A stretch of 64,000 nucleotides of DNA, from assembly GCA_035578155.1 (NCBI GenBank), contig JAPWDM010000005.1, positions 19,776,877 to 19,840,876 on the forward strand, written 5' to 3'. Shown here one piece after another: positions 48,203-63,882 of this stretch (positions within the stretch are counted from its first letter, which is position 1; every line of letters starts with the position of its first letter). Source of the DNA: Brachynemurus nebulosus. Lineage: Eukaryota > Arthropoda > Insecta > Neuroptera > Myrmeleontidae. The notes beneath the pieces are model-generated. The model was not told where the DNA came from. It saw nothing but the letters and a program-made list of their open reading frames with translations, and searched no databases. Position numbers and translations under genes: made by a program.

Positions 48203-50775
48203 CTTTCTGCAACAGTGATCTTGCCAGTATAGAGATACATAGTTGGGTTATATGTATTATGTGATGTAAACAAACAAACTTGCATTCCCTTTTAATGAAA
48301 AGAATGCTTTGGTAGACATCCACAACGCATATTTTCAGAGGTACAATTATTCGTGTTAAAGTTTTACTCGACAGTATATTGTGTTATGTTCTTGTTTGAA
48401 TATTTAAAATTTCATTTTTGATGCAGTTCGCATGAATTATTAAAACTAATAAAAATCTATTTACCTGGCGAGTAACATGAAACTACACAGTGATGAATTG
48501 AATAACAATTATTTGAACATAAATATGCATATTAGATGTATATTTGTATCTGCCACTTTTATTTTAATAAACTTGACACTTGATTGACTTAAATATTTTT
48601 CGTTTTACTTTTTTTATATTATAATAAAATTTTATTGTAAAATAAGTCATAAACAAAAGTCCATTGTCTTTTATTTGTTTATACAAAATCAGAATAATTG
48701 GGTCGCGTTTTTTTGGACTTTTGATTTAACTCTTTCACCCCGATGACATCGCTAATAATTATATTCAAATTTTAAAGTCGTGCAAAAATCATAATTAAAA
48801 TTCGGACTATTTTAAGGCCAATATTATATCGATCACATAATTTGGGCCATGTGCATCTTAAAAATGTAATACTGAGAAAAAAACACATTTTCGATTTTGC
48901 TTCTAAGACTACTAAAGTAACGAAAGCATTGTGATCATTTTTGAATTATGAAAATTTTACAAAATGAAAATTTCCACGCACATTTTACTTTTGAGAGCTT
49001 TCTGAGAAATTCTGGTTTTGTATCTGTTTGTCTGTCTGTGTATCCGAAGATTCTATCGAATAGTATAATTTCGAAACTATTCGATTATTTTTAATGAAAT
49101 TTTCAGAAAGTATACAATTGGTTCCTAGATGGTTCTCTACGAATTTCATCGCAATGGGAGTAATAGTAGCAACGGCACTACTGTGAAATCCCATTAAATA
49201 TCGATATGTTACTTACTACTGGTCCTATGTCCTTCAAATTTTGAGAGTATTTAGAGATTAGACAATATCTGATTCTCTATAAATTTCAACATAATCAAAA
49301 CTAATAGTTCATGTGCATGTGCGAACGTAAAACGTCTTTCTTTGTTCCTCATAGCGTGAAATATGGTAGTAGTGACCTTAAAAAAATATAAATATCCAAA
49401 AATTTTTTAATTCTAATCCCGGAACCACTCCAGTAACTTCCCTATGCTCAAAAATGATTAAATTTTAATAATTGACGCAGAAATTCAACAAAAACATGTA
49501 ACTTTGTGTAACAATTTCTAGGTTTTTTATTGTTTATATATAGATAGGTACCTACCTAATAAAATATTTTTATAAACACGACGTTTTCACCATATTGGTA
49601 ATCAGTGATTGTCTGATTCGCGATTACAAAAATTTAAAAAAAAATTGAATTAACAAAGATTCAAATAAGTAAAGTTTTCCCAAATTGTATACAACATAAA
49701 TCATTTGATGCATATTATTTACATAAATACCAATAAATAATTAATCATTTTACTATCTATAATGTAATTTATACGTTATTATAGCATTATAAACAGATGT
49801 GTGTGTACAGATGACCTTTAGTAATTAGTACTGATTTTGAATTATGTATTTCTTCCATAATCGATTATTAATAAAAATAGATAGATTAATTGTTTGTTAT
49901 TTATTATTGTTGTAAATTTTATCATAAATGGAAGTGAAAGAAAAATTTTTTTATAAAAATTTTTACAGATTGATGAGTTTGTTGTTAAATTAAGATGAAT
50001 CATTCAATGGGAAATACGTAAATAATACGTTTTTCCATAAATTAATGATTAACACCAATTAACACTAAAGAATATTTCAGAACTTATAATTCTGTTAGCG
50101 ATGATGTACATGAAAAATAAAATCGATTGACAATATTTTTTTTAGTGAAGAACACAACCAACGGTGAACATCGAACAGAGTTAGTGGAGAATCACACCAA
50201 TCTTTTACAGACGTCCTACAATGTAGCGTGGTCTTTAGTTCAACTACTCGTCGTGGTAGTACGCTACCATGCGCATTTGAATGATTTTCTAATTTTAGAC
50301 CACAGAATATGTACATATTTTAAACATTGTACAAATGAAAATGTTTTTGAGAACTACTATTATGTACATTTTTTTTTTTTTTTTGTAAAATTCGTCTTCC
50401 GGATATTATAGGTTCTTATTCCGGGAAGATCATAAAGATCATATAAAAATCAAAATTCTCGATATTTTTACCTTCAATATGGGTCTTTTTATTGATCTCA
50501 TAGCTTTTTATAATTTCGTAAACGACAATTTCGATCGAACAAACTATCCGTCTTATACCTTTATTTACTTTGTACGTTGAGAAGATTTGATCGTTTAGAG
50601 AACAGACTCTTCAAAAAAAAAGTCCAAAATAATTCAAAAATATTTTCAGTTCAATCTCTTGAATTTAATTACATAAATGACAGGCAACTTTTTAGTGGTC
50701 TGACAAACAAAAACGAATCGCGCTAACGAACGTTTTTTTTTTTTTTACTGAGCAATCATTTTTGGACAGCGAATA
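48203..50775. other. Intronic stretch with satellite-like phrases
   Basis: 48700-49400 has phrases typical of degenerate dispersed repeats (tgtctgtctgtgtatccgaa, ttttaatgaaattttcagaa) without clear edges. 50095-50411 has open frames on both strands (74 and 94 codons). Neither matches a family I know. Confidence 0.3.
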
Positions 50776-50783
50776 TAGCGAAA

Positions 50784-51709
50784 CAGGGGCGTAGCTGCCG
50801 CCGTATCAGCCGTATCAATGATACGGGGCCCCCGGGCTACAGAGGCCCCTAACGTGTATAAGTAAAAATTAGTAAAATGTTATGCACAATGTCACTTAAT
50901 CTCATGCTTCCTGGGAAAAAAACATACAACAAAACTGTCATACGAGAGAAAATCAGACCCGGAATCATATTTCAAAGTCAATATATACTACTGCTGTTTA
51001 GATATATTAGTTTCTCAAACTAAACAGATTTCAGAGCTTTTGTGACCTGAGTAATATGTTCGAAGTATTACAACCGAAGAAGCTCCTATCTTTTTCAAAC
51101 GAAGTGATAAAAAACGCTTCCGAAAAACTGTCGGCTAAATACAGTAAGGACATCTCAGTTAATCTTTATGAACAATTAATTGCACTGAAAACATGCTTAA
51201 AATCTGAAATTCAAGAAATTCATTCCATTAAGGGAGCTCATGGAATTATTGCTGATAAAATTCAATAGCCTTGCATCCAGTTTTCCGGAGGTAATAACAG
51301 CATGCTTCCTATTCTTGACCCTTCCAGTTACAACCGCAACAGCTGAAAGAAGTTTTTCAAAATTAAAACTGATAAAAAATTACCTAAGGACTTCGATGGG
51401 GCAGGAACGGCTATTAGACTTGTCACTATTGTCTATATAGAGGCAGAAATTTTAAAAAAACTGAAACCGTCTTCAACTATAGATGATTTAATAAATCAAT
51501 TTGCCGAAAAAAGGCAAGAAAAGTATATATTTAATTTGAATTGTTTGGCTAGCTCAATTTCTAGGAGGAAGCGATAACTTATAATCAGTAAATATTTATT
51601 TTAATTTAATGCAAGCATTTTTGTTTCTTTTGTGAAAAATCTTTACCCTTCATTTGAGCCCTCCAACTAATTTTGATACAGGGCCCCTCCAAGGCACGCT
51701 ACGCCACTG
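50784..51709 (+). mobile_element. 926-bp deleted hAT transposon
   Basis: The left end CAGGGGCGTAGCTGCC and the inverted right end CAGTGGCGTAGCGTGCC are flanked by tagcgaaa (50776-50783) and tatcgaaa (51710-51717), an 8-bp duplication with one mismatch. The plus strand keeps the 3' portion of a hAT transposase gene (separate entry). Full hAT elements of this type are several kb, so most of the coding region has been lost. Confidence 0.85.
51056..51571 (+). pseudogene. hAT transposase C-terminal region (ZMYM1/ZBED-like), frameshifted
   Basis: Three overlapping frames give successive pieces of one protein: 51056-51268 (...LYEQLIALKTCLKSEIQ...), 51240-51440 (LPVTTATAERSFSKLKLIK, then YLRTSMGQERLLDLSLLSI) and about 51434-51574 (IEAEILKKLKPSSTIDDLI...). 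The TATAERSFSKLKLIK block followed by L.. M.QERL..L..LSI is the hAT dimerisation domain, best known from zinc-finger MYM-type-1-like transposases. Two frameshifts and the missing N-terminal zinc finger and catalytic core show that it is dead. Confidence 0.9.
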
Positions 51710-51717
51710 TATCGAAA

Positions 51718-52833
51718 CATGTACTTCTCGTATCCCACGATTAAAAATATGCAGAAACTGATTCAAATGTGACTCGTACATAACCGTGGTAAGCCACGGG
51801 CAAGTGTATCTTGTTATTTTTATTAATACAAATTTTAAATAGCTTTCAAGAATCCTTTTCAAATATTTCATCAGCATTTTTATGAACAAAATTAAATGTT
51901 ATTTTTAAATGATTGAAAACGATTTTTCGAGATCGTCTCCACAGTCAACATGGTTAAGTGTTTCTTTTACTTCACGTGTTTGAATAAAACCATGGGCCAA
52001 CTACCTTTCCAGGTCTACCAATCTTCTAAGTAATTGAATTGAGTTGATTATTCTTATATAGACAAAACCCTACCCTCGTTACTGAACGACAATATAAGCA
52101 GATTACGATTCTAAATATTGCGACCGAGCAGTCTGCGAAACAGTGGTCATCGAACAGTTGATAATAAACTCGGATTTTATGTATATATACTATAAGTACA
52201 GATGTTTAACTATGTATTGTCTAAACATGGTAACAAAAACACAAAAGTTACTTAACCAGTCAAATAGAAAAACTATTGGACGTTACTGTACGAACGTGCC
52301 ATACCTATCCAATTAATTACAGTGAAACCGTATTCAATTATTTAAAGTAATTACTAATCTGCGGTAATCGCTACTCCCTACAATCGGTTGCGCTCCCATT
52401 GTCATTTTTTGAAAATTTACATTTATTTTTGATGAAACTAAATTTTAGTAATATAGACAAATAGATTAATCATTTTAATTGACTAATTAATGTTCCGAAG
52501 AAAAAATTTCGACACTCTTATGAATTAGTCATGTCTGTCCGTCCGCTGTCAGAAACCCCCCATAATTATTACATCTTTCAGCTTATGAAAATAAAATTTT
52601 GCATGTACATCTTCCAGTAATTTCGAGCAGTAACTTTAAAAGTTACAAAAGTCAAAAAAGTAAACATGAAGTGCAAAAATTCTGAAAAAATTACAGGTAG
52701 TATTCTTTTTTAGTCGAATTTTCTCCGAAAAATTAGACTTATACAGTCTATACGATAAGAGCTGCGAGAGGCGAGAGTAGGGGCGCTATCCGTTTTCGGA
52801 CCCGTAGAACACGAATATGTAGAAAAAAAAATG

Positions 52834-52837
<4 letters not shown>
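51718..52837. other. AT-rich intronic stretch
   Basis: No exon or bounded repeat was recognised. Confidence 0.3.

Positions 52838-52927
<90 letters not shown>
52838..52927. repeat. (TA)n microsatellite
   Basis: About 45 uninterrupted TA units. An apparent minus-strand open frame here (alternating Tyr-Ile) is a translation of this tract. Confidence 0.95.
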
Positions 52928-52930
<3 letters not shown>

Positions 52931-52939
52931 CCCGCCACC

Positions 52940-53830
52940 TTTTAATTTGTGTAGGGCCCCCCTATGGAAGTTAAGAGATGAAATTTGGTAAATGGGGCTC
53001 ATTTTCGAGGCACCTCATACTATCAAAGTGGGGTCAAATTTTGGGCAAATTTTTTTTCTGACCCGACCTTTAAGGGGGTGGTGGGGGGCGGAAAAGCAAT
53101 AAAACTTTTTCAAACCGGTTTTAAATAATGTTTCGGTCAATTATCTACAACATATCCAAAATTCAGCTTCCTAGGATGATATGGTGGGAGTAGAGGGGGG
53201 AAAAACGATTTTCGCTGGATCTAACAGGCCCCCAGCCCCCCAGAATTAACGTAGAGGGTTGAAATTTGGTGTGTTGATAAAGTTCGTACCTAGGTTGTGC
53301 TTTTTGGAGGTTTTAATATTTTACCCCCACCCCCCTCATTTTTAAGCTACAATTTCATGCATTTTCGACGTTTTCGAAGTTTGTACCACTCGCACAGGTC
53401 ACCCGAATAAACCTAGAGGGCTGAAATTTTGTATTCGGATTGAGTTAGTATCAAGGGGGTGCCTTTTGGGGGTCTCGACTTTTAACGCCTACCCCCACCA
53501 TTTTTATACCCAAAAGAACATGATTTTTCTTGTTTTTTAACAGTTTCGTTCGGGTCAAAATCTCCCCAAATAAACCTAGAGGGCTGAAATTTTGTGTACA
53601 GGTTAAGCTAATAGCCAGACACTATTTTTTGGGGGTTTCAACTTTTAACCCTTACCCCCACGATTTTTACGCCAATATTTCCTTAATTTTTTTGCTTGTT
53701 TTCTAACACGTCTAGAGACTCTCTAAGGAAACCTAGAGGGCTGAAATTTTGTACGTGTATTCAGTTAGTATCCAGCTAGTACCTTTTAGGGAGTCCACAT
53801 TACTTTTCCCCCCACTTCTTCCATTTTTAC
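52940..53830 (+). repeat. ~160-bp minisatellite, about four to six diverged units
   Basis: The landmark taaacctagagggctgaaat recurs with agaggg at 53253, 53415, 53578 and 53735 (spacings 162, 163 and 157). Each is followed by a ggttnagntagta stretch, a ttttggggg stretch and a cttacccccac.atttttac stretch. A more decayed unit (gagatgaaatttggtaaatg) is visible at about 52972. No coding sequence is present. Confidence 0.7.
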
Positions 53831-55304
53831 ATCGGAATTGAATGCTATTGTTAAATGTGTTTTAAAAGCATTATGTTTATTCTAAATACAAGTAGGCGAA
53901 TAGTAATTTTAAAAAATTTAAAAAAAAGTGAACTTACTTTTATGACAAATGAAATACATACATATTAAGTAATTTAAAAATGTTATTAAAGTCACTGTTT
54001 ATTTATAAATTAGGAATTTTGGATTTTTAGTATTTATAAAATAGAAATTTTGGATTTTTTTGGAAAGAAAAAATATCTTTATAAAGGCCTTCCAGTTTAC
54101 TATTGAAGGTCCTTTTTTAATATTTAAAACTAAAACATAAAGGCAATTAGCGGATAAACATGGGCAGGAATGTCCTCGTACGAATTGTGTTGGCTTTTTT
54201 TCTGCTACCTGTTTTCGGCACAAAATTGAAATTTACTGAGATACAGCCCTTAAATACTTAAAACCTTTTTTTAAAGCCTCGATCAGCCGAACACTCATCA
54301 CCAGTTTTGAAACCAACAAAATGACAATTCGGTTGTAGACTTTCAATCACATTTCGCTTGTAGACATTCAATACCGAAGATGAAGGGGAAAATTCGACTA
54401 CCGTGATGGGGCCCCGCTGCTCACGGCGTTTTTTTTTTATAAGAGCTATCAATTAAAACTAATTCGAAAATTTTGAGCCACAACTTTAGAAATTTTAGAA
54501 ATCAAATTTTGAGTTTTCTGTGTTCTTTATATTTATTTTAAAGAGTCGCTTTCAAAAAAATTAGTTATAGGTACTGAATATATTTACTGTTACCTTGTTC
54601 ATGAATTCGATTAAAAATTTAGTCGAGTAATGGAGTATTTTATGCTCGATATTTTTGAATCATGACTGCGCGGTTATTTGGCTAATAAAACCAAATTCTG
54701 TAATAGAACCTTATTTTAAAATTTCAAGCTTTCTTTTCTTTGTTAAGCGATTTAAAGAATATAAAGATTTTGAAACTAAAATGTAGAAAAGATGCTTATA
54801 AACCAGTTGCACTGTAGGTTTGGTTAATAATTGATTATTGCATTAATATTTAATAAAGGATGGTATAATATCGAATCAATATGTAACTATTGTCTGTCTC
54901 ATACAATTAAAAGTCATTAAAATGTATTGTTTTCAATTTTATTTTTTTATTTCTTTCCTCTATTGGTCGTTTTTGTATTGTTTTAAGAACGGTTTTTGTT
55001 TGAAAACAGAAACATTTCAAAGTCTGAGAATTGTATGTACAATTGTTGCTATATGTATGTAGAATTTTGTACCAGACCAGTTGACGAGCTAGGTTAGAGA
55101 CGTACAGTTTTGGACAAATATTTAACACACACATACACTTCATTCGAGTATGTGGTAGTTTCTTTCGAAAAACTTCTCTATTTCTTTTACGATTAATTCG
55201 TAACCAAAAATTAGATAGAATAAAAAAAGGAATGTAGGTACTTAAAAAAACTCGTCAACTTTCAAAAATGTTGAACCACGTTACCGTTCTGTCTAACTTT
55301 ATTT
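53831..55304. other. Intronic stretch with a hAT relic and a coding-like patch
   Basis: 54590-54672 (catgaattcgattaaaaatt, then atgctcgatattttt) is a decayed partial copy of 31469-31545 of the hAT MITE. The minus strand of 54258-54452 is open for 64 codons in a GC-richer patch with no known domain. Nothing else was seen. Confidence 0.4.
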
Positions 55305-55308
55305 TTAA

Positions 55309-56226
55309 CCCTAGAACCATACGTAGGTCTACGAGAAACGTTAATCATACATCGACGTCGTTTTGACGGATGGACTTTTTACGGAGAGTTTTAGAGTTTA
55401 TTTGCAAAAAACTTTTTTACGTAACAATATTACACAAGTGAACAAAATATTTAAAAAAATTGGATTTGGAAAAATTTGTTAATGTAAATATTTATTAATT
55501 TTTTTAATCTTTTTATCAAAGCATATTTTCATTATAAAAATTAAAAAATAGATAAATACATCAATTGTATCATAAAACATGTGTTCCAAAAAATTTTTTT
55601 ATGAACTATTATGAGTCAGTGGACATGTGTGACTTTACAGAATGTGAAATTTCTCAGTCATAAATATTCCTATAGATATGTAGTTATTTCCCCATTAGGC
55701 ACATTTGTAAATTTTCTAAAATTTGTTAGTAATTATTCGAATAAGATCTCAAAAAATAATAAAAATTAAAATATTTTTCACAAAATAAATTGTTAACCTT
55801 TTATTAAGTCACTTGAAACGCATTCTTTAGTTTTCGATTCAATATATTAAAACTTCAGTATTATGTCGTCTCTATAAGTCAAACAGCTGTAATCATCTTT
55901 CACATTATCATAATCATTGAATAAATTAATTATAACATGCATATCTTTAATAAATTTTAAAAAAATTAGGAAAACTTTTATATGTGATGTACAAAATCTT
56001 TAAAAAAAACATCGCGTAATCATACATCGACGTCCTTTTGACGGACACTACTTCAATACAAACAAAACGACAATATCTATAAACAAAATAAATACGTCTT
56101 ATGTGTTATAACAACAAATAAATTAGATAACAGAAATCTCACAGCAAGCAGGTACCGACAAGTTGTAGTATTGGAGCAGGTAGAGAAGTTCGTTCGTCGT
56201 TTTGACGTGTACGTATGATTCTAGGG
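55309..56226. mobile_element. 918-bp piggyBac MITE
   Basis: TTAA (55305-55308) is followed by CCCTAGAACCATACGTAGG. The right end is the inverse, CCCTAGAATCATACGTACAC, followed by TTAA (56227-56230). The CCCTAGAA terminus with TTAA is canonical piggyBac. Near the ends, catacatcgacgtcnttttg acgga occurs at 55348 and 56011, and a third cgtcgttttgacg lies at 56193. The interior is AT-rich with no transposase remnant. Confidence 0.85.
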
Positions 56227-56230
56227 TTAA

Positions 56231-59200
56231 ACTTGTGGTCGTTTTGAGATGTTTACAGAATTTTGGCCAGTGTTGTACCACACTTTACATATATGTAATT
56301 GTTTAAATATGGTCAAGACAAGTGATCTTCTTTTGGGCATGTGTTAGTGAACTTATTTTATTACTTCCGGGTTTAATAATCGTTCATCATCGATCGATAA
56401 TGTTTATCGACTGCTGATGGAACGTATCGATCCACACCTAACTCAAGGTTACATACTGTGAGGCAGCGATTTCTTAACCAACAGCGAGTGAAGTTGCTAC
56501 GTTGCTAGTAACTCAATGAATTCTTCAATTCAAACGGAGAAGATTTCAAACGGGAATTTGATCTGTATCTAACAAGTTCATTTGTATTTCATTCATGTTC
56601 AATTCAGTCATGTTGGAAAAAACAGTGGTTTTGATTAAAGATTTTGATTCAGTGTAATAGTTCACTTGGGAAAAATTATTAGAAGAAATAAATGTATTAA
56701 TTGCAAAATATGAATCGAAATTCTCAGCACTTTAATTTCTCATTTAAGTAACTTTCCCAAGTTTAATTAAACATTAGAAAAAATTTTGTCATTCTTTTTA
56801 CAAAATTAAACGCTACATTTTTTTCCCGTCCATATTGGTTATATAGCGAAGGAAAAGTGTGATAATGGGGCCAATTTGAACATATGCGGTTTTCAATGGA
56901 TTTTTATGTTTTGTTCCTAAGGAACCCAGGAAACTAAAAATCCAGATGAAAATTTTCCGTGCCTAATAGACTTTTTGTACATATGTTGGCATTTAAATCA
57001 ATGAATATTTCCCCCAACTCTACGGGGGCCAAAGAAATGGAAGGAAGCTCAAAATAATTCTATGTATGGGGAGTAAAGGGAGTAAAATTTTGACACATTT
57101 TGTTCAGTGGTTCTGGAGTTATGGCCATTTTTAACTTTTTGGAAAAATTGAAAATAATTAGCTTTTTTTGGGCTCAGGACCTTATTTATGAAAATCAATG
57201 AGTTTTAACAAAATGTCCTAATTAATGTTTATCGAATTTTCAGGATGGAAATTCAGTTACTTTGTTTTTTTTTCAAACACCATTATCTTTTCCTATCAGA
57301 AGTGAAAAATCTTGGGAAATTTGAAGCAGCGTAGGAGTCGTAGCATACTTCCAATCAAAAGTCAATTGTTTGAAAATGGCGTCACAATAATTGACTTAGC
57401 TGACTCAAAATTTAAACTTTGCTCCTTGAGAGGGACCTGGAACAAAACGAAAAATTTTATAAAGTATAAATTTCAAAAATTTCAATTTTCAATAATTTGG
57501 TTTCTGACAATTTTATAACTTTTGAACGGAATGGTCCTTTTTGCTATTATTCACAAATGTTTGTGCTTAGGTATATTAACCCCTTTTAATTGACACACAC
57601 ACAAACCAGAACGGGAAATTACCGTGTTACACGAGGCAAACAAAGGACAGAAGTTAACAATCCTAAAAGCAATAGAAATAAATAAACATAACTCCGATCA
57701 CCTTTTAAATGGCTACACCGATATCTACAGTTCAACTTTATTTTCAATATTATAATTTAATTAAACCTTTAAAATTGTATTTTTCTGTAATATTGTTTGT
57801 TTGTCAATTTCAATCTTTTGTCACGTGTTTGCTTGCATTTATCACATGTAATGTAATCTTGTTTTTCTTGTTTTTCGGTTTCTCCTACTACCCCCGCCCC
57901 TTCCACTTCCACAAAATATACCACTCCCCTTCATAAGTATAGGTAGATAAAATGAGTATATAAGGGCATGTATCGACTATAATTTTTAATCTGTTTGAAA
58001 ATGAACTAACGGTTCGAAACAATATTGTCACAGTTTCAAAAATAAAAGTGGTATTTTGCAAAGTAAAGTATTTGTTTATTATTTACAAATATGGAATACC
58101 ATAAATTAACGCTCAAATCTATTAATATTATTAATATTAATCCCCTATCAATTACTGACCTCAGCGCCTTCTCCTCAACAAGTTTCAGAAAATAAAAACG
58201 GGACGAGAAAGTCCTACAGCTGTGTTAACTTTCATTTAAAAATTATAAATTATAAATATTTAATGATAATAAATAAAACAATAAAGTATCACGTAGTTAA
58301 GGATTATATTTTTTTCTTTCATTTCAACCAGTTGAGCTAAGTTATGTACATCATCCACCAATACATGAACAACACGTTGTATGCAATCTCTTAACTGTGA
58401 TCGTAAACTTTTGAATGTAACGTTACCACTCGAATTTTAAATAAAAATAGTAAAACTATTCATAATATTAATATCCTTTCTTGTCGTACACTATCAAAGC
58501 TACATTTAAAAGCTAATAATTAATCACCGTTGTAGAATAAAAGCTGTCGACGACAAAGCAAGTTGATGATGCACTTGTACGTACAACCGGGACAATCAAG
58601 GTATCTACAGCATTGTCGACATCTTTTAACGTCGTCCTATTTTAATGGAATATTTATGCGATCGAGGCTCGACGTCACAACACTAACATAAAAGCATGAT
58701 TTGTTACTTTCAACCCGGAAATACGTCAATTTATATTATGTCGTGTTGTATCTGTGCGTATATTGTCTGACGTCATTCACTATTGTTAAGAAAAAGCTGG
58801 AAGCTTTTTAACTTGCTTTTATTTTGAGTATGATAAAATTGTCGATGTTGTTCGAGCAGTTTTGTCTTTTTGTGTAAATGAATATTATTACGATAATTTT
58901 CGTTTGAGACCAAAGACCACCAACTTTGCGAATAAAATATCATTTTATTGACTATATTTATGTTAAATAAGTTCGGTTAGTAATGGACGGTGTGGTAAGT
59001 AGGTGTGGGAACACACACTGACTGCAGAATTATAGAAGTGTTTTTTTTTTTTTTAATCTCTTCATCGTGGACTTTAGTGCACCATTTAATCCACCCACTT
59101 GCAAGTATAGCATGAATTACCTATTTAAGTTATGTGTACCTGTCTTTTATTATGAATTCCGTATACTTCTTGATTGCAATAAGTAGTTAAATATGAAAGA

Positions 59201-60275
59201 CGGTAGTTTTGGAATGTGCCCTTGCGTCGGATGGTAAAACGATGTATCGAGGTTGTTGAATAAAACACAAGAAATCCACGAATACACTTAAATTTACAAT
59301 TTATTACAATCTAAAATTCTACAGCGCCGAATACCCCCATAACCCGGGCCCAAATGCCCAAAATTTGCATAAAACGAAAGATTACAATAAAAAGAATTCG
59401 ATATTTATGACGACTTACCCCGAAGCTTCCACGCACCTCCCTTCGTTCAGTCACTCTTATCCTCATCCTCAGCCAATACAACACTTTTTCATCCTTCAGT
59501 TACTTATGTTCATTCCCAACTTTAGCTTTTCGTCAATGACTTGTTTGAATGCAACAGTTTTGCTTATTCGATTAATTTTTAATTATTAATTACTTCATTG
59601 TTTGCATTAATCGTTGCAGTCAGACTTTTCTATGTTGGAGTACAGTCAGACCCGTTCACAACAGTAAAAAAATGGATCATTTTTTCGTTTAAGATAACCA
59701 TGAAAATTGAAAGTTTTTATTCAAGTAAGTATTTGGTATCAAATTAAAATTCAATTTCTTATCTCTACATCTTTGTTGACTTTTTCCCATTTTCGATACA
59801 TTTCTGTAATTTCGGTAGCTATATCCCAATGAAACGCCATATAAACCACGATATTCCTTTTTTTCCCGAACTTCCAAGAAAATTATTAAAAGCGTCAGTC
59901 ACAGCTAATTTAAACGGTAGATTTCAAAATTTCCATAATGCAGCGAAGCCTTATGGCAAGTGACCATTCACCCAGCATTACTAGAAAAGTTTTAACAAAA
60001 ATCGCCGATGAGCGACGTTCTAGTAGCCCAGAAATACCCAGTACCTAAGTCCGCCAGCTTTTCGAAAGATGTCGTTCTAAAAATACAGTTAACGAGCAAA
60101 AAAAAGCAATATTTAAGAAAAAAAATAACTAAAAATGTTAACTTTTAAACTAAAAATTGAATTTTAACTGAAAATTAAAATTAACCCAAACTATTGTTTG
60201 CCGCCAACAATAAAATTCAACCACAAATAGCCCAGTCTGGCAATTCTGCATTCACTTAGTTTATAAATGCTTATA
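56231..60275. other. Long intronic stretch, no gene recognised
   Basis: 56870-57560 contains phrases typical of dispersed repeats (gttctggagttatggccatt). 58530-58700 is GC- and CpG-richer with gctgtcgacgac / cattgtcgacatc. 59300-59560 includes a C-rich open frame (59365-59589) without a known domain. I cannot bound any of these as elements. Confidence 0.3.
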
Positions 60276-60283
60276 TATCAGTC

Positions 60284-60505
60284 CAGGCACGTATTTACCC
60301 TAAGTGCCACTCAAGGCACTGTAAAAAATGCCGCCCCTGCTTTTTCGTAAAACAAAAATTTTAAAAAATTCCTTAATAACTTTCTCACTTTTTTCCCTTT
60401 TCCTGTCAAAAGATTAGTGACGAGCAAAAAAAAAAGTGAATATACTAAAAATTATTTGCCGCTCTAGGCGCGCGCCTAGTCCGCCTTATGGCAAATACGC
60501 CCCTG
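60284..60505. mobile_element. 222-bp hAT MITE with perfect 8-bp duplication
   Basis: The left end CAGGCACGTATTTACC and the inverted right end CAGGGGCGTATTTGCC are flanked directly by tatcagtc on both sides (60276-60283, 60506-60513). A short GC-rich palindrome, aggcgcgcgcct, sits near the right end (60466-60477). No coding sequence is present. Confidence 0.85.
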
Positions 60506-60513
60506 TATCAGTC

Positions 60514-60984
60514 CCTTTACAGTTAATGACCCCAACCCTTACCCATCAATAGGTTTCAAATAAAATGTTGTCAACTTTTTTCCCTATTTCTAAATGATTA
60601 GTTCGACTCTTGTATCTATATTCCGCTCAATGTAAGATAATGTGCATTATCATCATGAAGGTGCCCCTTATAAATGAACACGTGTACAGTAGCCAACACA
60701 CACATAATGCAATAACTGATCCTAATTTGAAAAACAGGTTACCGTATAAATAAGTTACATTTACTACAAGTTGTACAATACAATGCTTGGTCTCGGGGTC
60801 CGTGGATAAAACTTTAGATAACGTATTACCCCAACAATCGCTTTAAAAGCATATTATAATCGCATTTACATACATCACATATACATTTACATTTAGTTTG
60901 CATTATAAATTTGATATATCCGGCTTAAAATGTACCAAAATCTTTAGTCATTCAGTGGCGGTATTAAAAAAAAATTATATATAC
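60514..60984. other. AT-rich spacer
   Basis: Nothing was recognised here. Confidence 0.3.

Positions 60985-63882
<2,898 letters not shown>

Noticed and set aside
49970..50316. Acceptor-like sites and open frames on both strands as candidate exons
   Set aside because: No recognisable protein, and the frames conflict between strands.
52748..53002. 84-codon minus-strand frame
   Set aside because: Its centre is Tyr-Ile repeats from the (TA)n tract, with no domain outside it.
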